Below, piece after piece: positions 6,782 through 11,101 of a stretch of DNA of 11,101 nt. Source of the DNA: QQUK01 sp913009765 (GTDB lineage: Bacteria > Zixibacteria > MSB-5A5 > GN15 > FEB-12); contig CALCCW010000285.1 in NCBI GenBank assembly GCA_937900185.1, forward strand, positions 1 to 11,101. Direction: 5' to 3'. A model generated the notes under the pieces. The model saw only the letters and a program-made list of their open reading frames with translations. It searched no databases and was not told the DNA's origin. Made by a program: the position numbers and the translations under genes. How positions within the stretch are numbered: the stretch's first letter is position 1; the number at the start of each line of letters is the position of its first letter.

Positions 6782-7198
6782 CTATAACTCTGTAATTCTT
6801 AATTTTCGTCTGAGTATAGCATACAAAACCCAACAGACTATCGCAGCAATACCTGATAAAACAGCAACCTCAGGCATATCTGTCCATAACCAATGAATAC
6901 CTTCTTCTTCAATCCACGACACATCGCCAAAAGAAAAAGGGAGAAAAGTAGTAAATATTGCTACAAACAGTAAAAGTGATCTCATCTTAATATAAAAACG
7001 AGTAGTTTTAAGTATTTTTAGTTCATCAGGTCGCTCAAGTTTTGGTGTACTCAGAGAAATTGGTAATTGATGTTCTGAAGCAAATATTGGATTCTGTGAA
7101 AAATAATCATCTACTAACTTAGTTGTATCTTTGCTTGCATGCTTGGAATAATATAGAGGAAGTAAATCACTAATAATATTTTCTGTAATATGGGACAT
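6782..7198 (-). CDS. Membrane anti-sigma factor without zinc-binding motif, cognate to the upstream ECF sigma factor
   Basis: Predicted inner-membrane regulator of 138 aa. The N-terminal cytoplasmic part (1-70) reads ISDLLPLYYSKHASKDTTKLVDDYFSQNP in overlapping pieces, the helix pattern of anti-sigma domains (LLPLY...S...LVEEYL). It lacks the HxxxCxxC zinc signature: the domain has no Cys at all. Two membrane helices follow (about 73-90 and 110-129). They enclose a short periplasmic loop rich in Trp and acidic residues (WIEEEGIHWLW) and end in a basic tail (RRKLR). It starts one base after the sigma stop codon, with its AAGGAG ribosome site inside the end of the sigma gene, so the two are translationally coupled. 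Role is inferred from position and topology; the inducing signal is unknown. Confidence 0.75.
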   Translation of the reverse strand: MSHITENIISDLLPLYYSKHASKDTTKLVDDYFSQNPIFASEHQLPISLSTPKLERPDELKILKTTRFYIKMRSLLLFVAIFTTFLPFSFGDVSWIEEEGIHWLWTDMPEVAVLSGIAAIVCWVLYAILRRKLRITEL

Positions 7199-7199
7199 T

Positions 7200-7688
7200 T
7201 TATTCTCCTTTTCTTAGTTTTACTAATAATTTTCTTGTTCTTAAAATTTTAATTTTAACATTTGCCAAAGAGATTTTTAAATAATCCGCTATCTGTTGAT
7301 AAGTAAAACCTTCATTAGCATATAAAAGAAGAGCTGTTCTATCAATTTCCGGCAAAGATTGTAAATGAAACATCACTTGTGACAACTCTGATTTACTCTC
7401 GATAATTGTATCAATTCTTTCTTTAGGATCGCATAGATTATTCTTTAATTCTGTATGTATTTTCTTTTTTTGTAATTGCTGTATATATAAATTTCTTACA
7501 ATAGTAACGAGATACATCTTAACTGTTGTAACATCAATTTTTGATGAGGTAGTCCAAAGTCTTACAAATGCCTCTGATGTTAAATCTTTGGCATCATCTT
7601 TATTGCCTGAAAGCCAATATGAAAATCGCAAAATATCATCGACATATCTTTTATAAATCTGATGAAAAGTTATTATTGTAAAAGTCAT
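7200..7688 (-). CDS. ECF-family RNA polymerase sigma factor
   Basis: Alternative sigma-70 family factor (162 aa, usual ECF size) that directs RNA polymerase to stress or envelope genes. Region 2 spans about 8-76: FHQIYKRYVDDILRFSY, then DAKDLTSEAFVRLW (32-45), the core-binding segment, and VKMYLVTIVRNLYIQQLQK for -10 recognition. Region 4 (about 105-160) has LPEIDRTALLLYANEGFTY and the helix-turn-helix YQQIADYLKISLANVKIKILRTRK for -35 recognition. No extra C-terminal domain is present. ATG at 7688 has no Shine-Dalgarno site; the homologous region begins within eight residues of it, so little can be missing. It forms an operon with the anti-sigma gene. A possible self-regulated promoter is noted separately. 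Confidence 0.93.
   Translation of the reverse strand: MTFTIITFHQIYKRYVDDILRFSYWLSGNKDDAKDLTSEAFVRLWTTSSKIDVTTVKMYLVTIVRNLYIQQLQKKKIHTELKNNLCDPKERIDTIIESKSELSQVMFHLQSLPEIDRTALLLYANEGFTYQQIADYLKISLANVKIKILRTRKLLVKLRKGE
7205..7210 (-). promoter_or_regulatory. Shine-Dalgarno site of the anti-sigma gene inside the sigma gene
   Basis: AAGGAG on the minus strand, six bases before the anti-sigma ATG, lies in the last codons of the sigma gene. This suggests coupled translation and balanced amounts of the two proteins. Confidence 0.8.
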
Positions 7689-7693
7689 ATAAG

Positions 7694-7722
7694 TAGTATC
7701 AATTATGAGAGAAAAAGTTACA
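7694..7722 (-). promoter_or_regulatory. Possible ECF-type autoregulated promoter of the sigma gene
   Basis: On the minus strand TGTAAC (7722-7717) resembles the AAC-containing -35 elements used by many ECF sigma factors. It is followed after 17 bp by ATACTA. The -10 box ends only five bases before the ATG at 7688, so the message would be nearly leaderless, which fits the missing Shine-Dalgarno site. Weak evidence. Confidence 0.25.
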
Positions 7723-7754
7723 AGAAAAATGAAAAAATATAATTTTACTAAAAA

Positions 7755-8174
7755 TCACGACATATTTTGATATGCCATTATAATCACGATATATCTTATA
7801 ATTCTTGTCGTATAGACAAAAAGAGAAAATTTCATAAAGTTACATTTTACGATTCCAAGATAGAGCGTGATTGGATCGCCGACAATAGGAAGCCACGATG
7901 CAAGCAAAAACAGATAGTTATATTTCCTATACTTGTCTTGATATGTATGTAGTTTCTTATCATCAAATTTAAAGATTCTTTCAATGAAATATGTAATACC
8001 ATACAAACCGAGAAAATAATTAATTGTCACACCGATACAATTCCCTAAACTGGCAGCAAATAAAACCTCAAAGGGGTCTAACCCCAACGCTAAAGCACCG
8101 ACCAAGGCAGCTTCGGAAGACATAGGAATCATTGTGGCACTTAAAAGCGAGACAAAAAACAAGCTGACATACAT
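7755..8174 (-). CDS. yqaA: YqaA-type DedA/SNARE-associated family inner-membrane protein
   Basis: Polytopic membrane protein of 139 aa, the size of E. coli YqaA (142 aa). DedA-superfamily members are linked to lipid-carrier scramblase or flippase activity and envelope homeostasis; YqaA itself is uncharacterised. Alignable landmarks are LLSATMIPMSSEAAL (10-24, E. coli FLSATLLPGNSEVVL), the GNCIG segment (44-48) with its conserved Gly-Asn, and SWLPIVGDP (93-101, E. coli SWMPVVGD). A basic loop (about 66-86) lies between the halves. No clear Shine-Dalgarno site precedes ATG 8174, and an in-frame stop lies just upstream. It is 66 bp from the ECF sigma gene in the same orientation; an envelope role would suit that neighbour, but linkage is only suggestive. 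Confidence 0.85.
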   Translation of the reverse strand: MYVSLFFVSLLSATMIPMSSEAALVGALALGLDPFEVLFAASLGNCIGVTINYFLGLYGITYFIERIFKFDDKKLHTYQDKYRKYNYLFLLASWLPIVGDPITLYLGIVKCNFMKFSLFVYTTRIIRYIVIIMAYQNMS

Positions 8175-8180
8175 CTTGAT

Positions 8181-8209
8181 ATAGTAGTTGTTTTAGTGTC
8201 GCACATCAA
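8181..8209 (-). promoter_or_regulatory. Candidate sigma-70 promoter of yqaA
   Basis: TTGATG (8209-8204) and TACTAT (8186-8181) on the minus strand are 17 bp apart, each matching 4 of 6 consensus bases, with a leader of only a few bases before ATG 8174. Confidence 0.3.
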
Positions 8210-8217
8210 ACAAAATC

Positions 8218-8282
8218 TTTTGTAGGGTTGAGGCATGCCTCCAACTTTCTTTAAGGAACAGTGATGCCTATTCCCTACAAAA
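8218..8282. repeat. 65-bp MITE/REP-like element with 10-bp terminal inverted repeats (TTTTGTAGGG)
   Basis: TTTTGTAGGG (8218-8227) is repeated inverted as CCCTACAAAA (8273-8282), both perfect. Inside is the perfect 12-bp palindrome GAGGCATGCCTC (8230-8241). The layout TGTAGGG...GAGGCATGCCTC...CCCTACA recalls short non-autonomous repeats scattered in many environmental bacterial genomes (from memory, unsearched). No target-site duplication is evident. Confidence 0.75.
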
Positions 8283-8465
8283 TCATACCTCCCAAATGGG
8301 TTCGTTTTGTGAAATCAATTTTTTTGCTACAAGCTTTGTGTTGATTGTACAGTATATACTCAAGATGTTTTCATACACTGATAAAACCTTTTAAAAGTAT
8401 CCATATACAACATGATAGAATGACAAACTACTTTGAATTTGTTGAATTATTGTAAACAGATTTAG

Positions 8466-8499
8466 GCGACAGACGAGTGCATCTGCCGCTCACAATGAC
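8466..8499. repeat. Decayed palindromic repeat relic
   Basis: GCG.CAGA (8466-8473) pairs with TCTG.CGC (8482-8489) around an 8-base loop. CACAATGACA follows (8490-8499), close to the inverse of the TGTCATTG motif inside the element at 8721. Probably a fragment of an older repeat. Confidence 0.35.
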
Positions 8500-8579
8500 A
8501 TATTACGATGTGTATTATGGTAGTAAGCATATTGACACATTAGATCGCCTTCGGATATGTGTTATTTAAAATTTTTGGC

Positions 8580-8649
8580 TTGGTGGAGTACTCTTTGGGA
8601 TGTGGAAATATTATTTGGGTGGCACACCCTTTAGGGTGTGGAAATATTC
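8580..8649. repeat. Two-unit diverged tandem repeat with a 7-bp hairpin
   Basis: Units at 8580-8612 and 8617-8649 (period 37) match at about 26 of 33 positions and both end in TGTGGAAATATT. The second unit contains a perfect hairpin, CACACCC-TTTA-GGGTGTG (8623-8640); the first has the mutated equivalent. Read on the minus strand each gives an FPHPK peptide, which explains the spurious open frame here. Confidence 0.75.
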
Positions 8650-8720
8650 TAAGAGAACTGAATTGTAACGCACCCTTCCAATTATTAAAACAATACATCC
8701 GAATGTCATTCCCAACTTGA

Positions 8721-8873
8721 GGGCTTGTTGAAAAAGTCAAATTTCCTGTCATTGCGGACGAAGTGTGGCAATCTCATGTTTTTGTTAAGCACTAAGCTTA
8801 GAGATTGCCACGTCTCGTTCGTTATCACTCACTCGACTCGCAAAGACTGAATGGAGGGTTTATCAACAAGCCC
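8721..8873. mobile_element. 153-bp MITE-like element with perfect 11-bp terminal inverted repeats
   Basis: GGGCTTGTTGA (8721-8731) and TCAACAAGCCC (8863-8873) are perfect inverted ends. Nested within are GTCATTGCG (8748-8756) against CGCAAAGAC (8839-8847, one mismatch), then GTGGCAATCTC (8765-8775) against GAGATTGCCAC (8801-8811, perfect). At the core is TAAGC-ACTAA-GCTTA (8786-8800). The whole unit is therefore a foldable palindrome with no coding capacity, as in a non-autonomous transposable element. The GTCATTGCG...GGCAATCTC core resembles a repeat type common in several phyla (from memory). No clear target duplication flanks it. A relic of its end is at 1886. Confidence 0.75.
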
Positions 8874-8941
8874 AAAGCCGGAGAGGATGGATGGAATTTT
8901 GTAAAGAACCGATGTGGTTTCGACTTTTATATAAATAGAAA

Positions 8942-9003
8942 ACATGTCGTGTTTTTTGACTTTGAAATCTTACGATTTCAAACCAACAGAACCCAACCTA
9001 CAA
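8942..9003. repeat. Decayed long palindrome with a perfect 9-bp stem
   Basis: TTTGAAATC (8961-8969), TTAC loop and GATTTCAAA (8974-8982) form a perfect stem. Outside it AACCCAACCTAC (8992-9003) has only a poorly preserved counterpart at 8942-8958. GTAGGTTGGGTT on the minus strand is the characteristic start of a widespread palindromic repeat (from memory). It lies just after the transporter gene, but lacks the run of T expected of a terminator. Confidence 0.5.
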
Positions 9004-9016
9004 AATATTTTTTTAT

Positions 9017-9934
9017 TTACACTTCCGCTATGACAATCCCTGTTATTGCAACTAACCCACCAAAGATAAGCACCGCAGAGATTGGTTCGCCTAACCAAAG
9101 ATAGGCAACCCCTGCAGCTATGAACGGCTGCATATTGTGATACACAGCAATCCGTGATGCTTCCATATATTTTAGCACCCAATACCATAGTACATAGGCA
9201 AATACAGAAGTCCCAATAGCCATATACACAACCGACCACCACGCATCGAGCGGCACAACAGAATAGTCTAAATGAATCGACTTATATATACCAAATGGCA
9301 TATATAAAAGATAACCGGAACTAAGCGAGTATGCAGTAACTCGCAATGCACCATATTTTTCGACTAGTTTCTTGCCTAAAATTGTGTAATACGACCAAGC
9401 TATAACAGCAAAAAGTATAAGCATATCTCCAAAAAGATACTCTGTCCCCAAAGAGATTGCACCGGAAGTCATCACAGCAGCTACTCCTCCCAAGGCAATA
9501 CATATTCCAAGAACTCGCCTCATACTCGGTCGCTCTTTTAAATGTATAAAAGCAGCAATAAAAATCCAAATTGGTGTAGTGGCAAATAATAAAGAACCAT
9601 GCGATGCAGCCGTATATGATTGACCGACTAAAAACAAAACCTGATTAAAAGGAATAATCAAAACTCCAAGACCGATTACTTTGAGATAATCGGATTTAAC
9701 AATTTTAACATCATGTTTCCTGAAAAGGACAACAACCAGTAAAGCAATCGATGCTAACAAGAATCTATAAAAAGCAAAAGTAAAGGGTTCGATAAACTCA
9801 AGACCATATTTTGAAATTGGAAAAGACAATGCCCCCAATATCTGCTGTATAATCAGAACTGATATAATATACGAAGATGTATACCCAGTTTGAGGTTTCA
9901 TCTTAGCAGTTTGTTGTGATGACAAATTTGACAC
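9017..9934 (-). CDS. DMT-superfamily EamA transporter, probable exporter
   Basis: Inner-membrane permease of the drug/metabolite transporter superfamily with two EamA repeats (about 23-153 and 163-303) and roughly ten hydrophobic helices. Typical text includes FAFYRFLLAS in the first repeat, LLFATTPIWIFIAAFIHLKERPS at the end of that repeat's core, and YLWLGEPISAVLIFGG in the second. The substrate is unknown; relatives export amino acids or other metabolites. The annotated start is GTG at 9934, five bases after the SDR stop; an in-frame ATG at 9901 would shorten it by 11 residues. Neither has a good Shine-Dalgarno site, and translational coupling favours the GTG. It is the last gene of the M20 peptidase-SDR-transporter operon. 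Confidence 0.9.
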   Translation of the reverse strand: MSNLSSQQTAKMKPQTGYTSSYIISVLIIQQILGALSFPISKYGLEFIEPFTFAFYRFLLASIALLVVVLFRKHDVKIVKSDYLKVIGLGVLIIPFNQVLFLVGQSYTAASHGSLLFATTPIWIFIAAFIHLKERPSMRRVLGICIALGGVAAVMTSGAISLGTEYLFGDMLILFAVIAWSYYTILGKKLVEKYGALRVTAYSLSSGYLLYMPFGIYKSIHLDYSVVPLDAWWSVVYMAIGTSVFAYVLWYWVLKYMEASRIAVYHNMQPFIAAGVAYLWLGEPISAVLIFGGLVAITGIVIAEV

Positions 9935-9939
9935 TTTGT

Positions 9940-10719
9940 TTATATCAGCGATCTAACATAACCGCCGTCAACGGGTATTGAAGTACCGGTAATATAGGAA
10001 GCTTTATCTGATGCTAAAAAACTAATCAAAGACGCTAACTCTTCAGGCTTGCCAACTCGCCCTGCCGGAATTTGAGATGTAAATGTCTTTATCACTTCAG
10101 CAGATGTCTGTCCGGTTTCTTCAGCCCGCTTATTGGCAAGATTTGTTAAACGCTCAGTTGCTGTATACCCCGGACACACGCAGTTGGCGGTGATGCCATA
10201 TTTTGCATACGTATTGGAAATAGTTTTACACATTGCAGTAACAGCCGCACGATAAGTATTTGATAATATTAAATCATCAACTGGCTGCAACACTCCAATT
10301 GAAGTAATATATATTAATCGTCCGAACTTCCGTTCTACCATTCCATTGAGAACCATAGCGGTAAGTTTTCTGGCTGATGAGAATACAAGTGTCGCAGCTT
10401 CCTCCCAAGAATCTGATTTAATATCAATAAATTTTCCGGGAGGTGGACCGCCTGCGTTAGAAACTAAAATGTCAATGTCAGAAATTGATGATGCTATTTT
10501 ATCTATTCCGTTAGCAGTAGTTAAGTCCGCATCAATGAGAACAGGTGTGACACCTGTCTTTGTTTGTATTTCTTTTGCTGTAACAGATAGATTCTTAAGA
10601 GAACGTGAATTCAAATAGAGCGAACATCCCTCTTGGGCTAATGCCGTTGCTGCAGCTTTACCTAAACCGAAAGAGGCTCCCGTTATGAGAGCCTTCTTTT
10701 CTGTTACATTCAAATCCAT
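9940..10719 (-). CDS. Atypical SDR oxidoreductase (FabG-like) lacking the YxxxK motif
   Basis: Short-chain dehydrogenase/reductase-fold protein of 259 aa, the usual classical SDR length. A Rossmann fold is shown by TGASFGLG (13-20), Asp65 in DADLT, and SNAGG (87-91). Ser140 is at the catalytic serine position (YITSIG). The expected Tyr-x3-Lys is replaced: aligning RAAV with the usual KAAV puts Ser153 at the Tyr position and Arg157 at the Lys position (SNTYR). Downstream text is normal (NCVCPGYTATERL, SYITGTSIPVDGGY). A recognised subgroup of beta-ketoacyl-ACP-reductase-like SDRs likewise departs from the catalytic tetrad, so this is probably a family trait, not damage. Substrate unknown. Its ATG overlaps the stop of the upstream M20 gene by one base (TAATG), and the transporter follows at five bases. 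Confidence 0.9.
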   Translation of the reverse strand: MDLNVTEKKALITGASFGLGKAAATALAQEGCSLYLNSRSLKNLSVTAKEIQTKTGVTPVLIDADLTTANGIDKIASSISDIDILVSNAGGPPPGKFIDIKSDSWEEAATLVFSSARKLTAMVLNGMVERKFGRLIYITSIGVLQPVDDLILSNTYRAAVTAMCKTISNTYAKYGITANCVCPGYTATERLTNLANKRAEETGQTSAEVIKTFTSQIPAGRVGKPEELASLISFLASDKASYITGTSIPVDGGYVRSLI

Positions 10720-11101
10720 TAGATTTTTACAGATGCGAGCTCATCAGGCAGAAGAGCGGCAGTTTTACATCCACGAACAAAGTCTTTTATTCTGAACCGT
10801 TCGTTAGGTGAATGGATATTATCATCCTGTTGACCAAACCCGATAAGCAGGGTATCAACACCTAAAATCTTTTTAAAGTCACCAACGATAGGAATGGATC
10901 CGCCTTCTTTCATAAAGACCGGAGCTTTTCCAAATCCTTTTTTTATTGCCCGACCGGATGCTTCAAGCCATGGACCGGTAGTCGGAACTTCAACCGCTTC
11001 AGCACCTCCGTGTTTATCAACTTTTACTCGGACAGATTTTGGAGCAATTTTTAATAAATGCTTTTCAAGTAAATTACAAATTTCATTCGGTTTCTGATTC
11101 G
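10719..11101 (-). CDS. M20-family metallopeptidase (dipeptidase-like), C-terminal part only
   Basis: The last 126 residues of an M20/M25/M40 zinc peptidase; its N-terminal part lies beyond the window end. The frame is open to the edge, so the apparent start at 10913 is an internal Met. Visible are the end of the dimerisation domain (about the first 40 residues) and the return to the catalytic domain with MKEGGSIPIVGDF. Next come LLIGFGQQDDNIHSPNERF, whose His in HSPNE is the conserved C-terminal metal ligand, and a final helix. These match M20 dipeptidases that remove residues from peptides. The stop codon overlaps the SDR start, so the three genes form one transcription unit. Exact specificity cannot be told from this part. 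Confidence 0.9.
   Translation of the reverse strand, partial: NQKPNEICNLLEKHLLKIAPKSVRVKVDKHGGAEAVEVPTTGPWLEASGRAIKKGFGKAPVFMKEGGSIPIVGDFKKILGVDTLLIGFGQQDDNIHSPNERFRIKDFVRGCKTAALLPDELASVKI

Larger units (their letters stand above)
8175..9016. other. 842-bp non-coding, repeat-rich intergenic region
   Basis: No gene is supported here. The short open frames (for example 8540-8752 minus and 8805-9104 plus) are translations of repeats or run antisense into the transporter gene. The region holds at least four palindromic or tandem repeat units, listed separately, in different states of decay. Apart from the yqaA promoter candidate nothing else was recognised; bases 8283-8460 are plain AT-rich DNA. 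Confidence 0.8.

Noticed and set aside
8540..8752. 70-aa minus-strand open frame
   Set aside because: It is a translation of the tandem hairpin repeats (two FPHPK units) and of the MITE end; no ribosome site or protein family is seen.
8961..8982. Hairpin as a terminator of the transporter operon
   Set aside because: The stem is AT-rich and followed on the minus strand by GTCAAAAAAC, not by a run of T; it fits a decayed repeat better.
8805..9104. 99-aa plus-strand open frame
   Set aside because: It starts inside the MITE-like element and runs antisense into the transporter gene.

Overview
The window is an AT-rich, protein-dense piece of a bacterial chromosome and looks like the start of a draft or metagenomic contig: its first 30 bases match an Illumina sequencing adapter with one mismatch, so native DNA begins at about base 31. 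Exported proteins (a periplasmic YceI, a probable lipoprotein peptidase, a membrane anti-sigma factor) suggest a Gram-negative cell. No rRNA or single decisive marker fixes the phylum. The lineage guess stays open; the LexA, EF-G paralog and ECF features would fit a low-GC lineage outside the well-studied Proteobacteria.

Layout. Bases 31-1726 (minus) hold most of an oligopeptidase B-like S9 peptidase, cut at the contig end just after its catalytic serine. A 332-bp divergent intergenic region separates it from an EF-G-type translational GTPase (2059-4143, plus). A strong hairpin terminator at 4166-4201 lies between that gene and a convergent GYD-domain protein (4200-4532, minus). Next is lexA (4763-5377, plus), driven by a promoter with perfect TTGACA and TATAAT boxes 17 bp apart and an imperfect palindrome in the spacer.

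Five minus-strand genes follow from 8174 down to 5439: a YqaA/DedA-type membrane protein, an ECF sigma factor, its adjacent two-TM anti-sigma factor, an RlmB-type rRNA 2'-O-methyltransferase lacking the usual N-terminal domain, and a yceI gene broken by a one-base deletion near codon 149.

Bases 8175-9016 are non-coding and packed with decayed palindromic repeats: a 65-bp element with 10-bp terminal inverted repeats, a diverged two-unit tandem repeat, a 153-bp MITE-like element with perfect 11-bp ends, and a large decayed hairpin. A solo relic of the MITE end lies upstream of the EF-G gene.

The right end is a tight minus-strand operon: the C-terminal part of an M20 peptidase (cut by the window end), an atypical SDR oxidoreductase overlapping it by one base, and a DMT/EamA transporter starting 5 bp after the SDR stop.

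I found no defence system, CRISPR array, integrase, rRNA or tRNA. The features most worth following up are the EF-G paralog with NKMG in place of NKxD, the candidate LexA operator shared by the lexA promoter and the rlmB leader, the shortened RlmB, the SDR without the YxxxK motif, and the repeat cluster.
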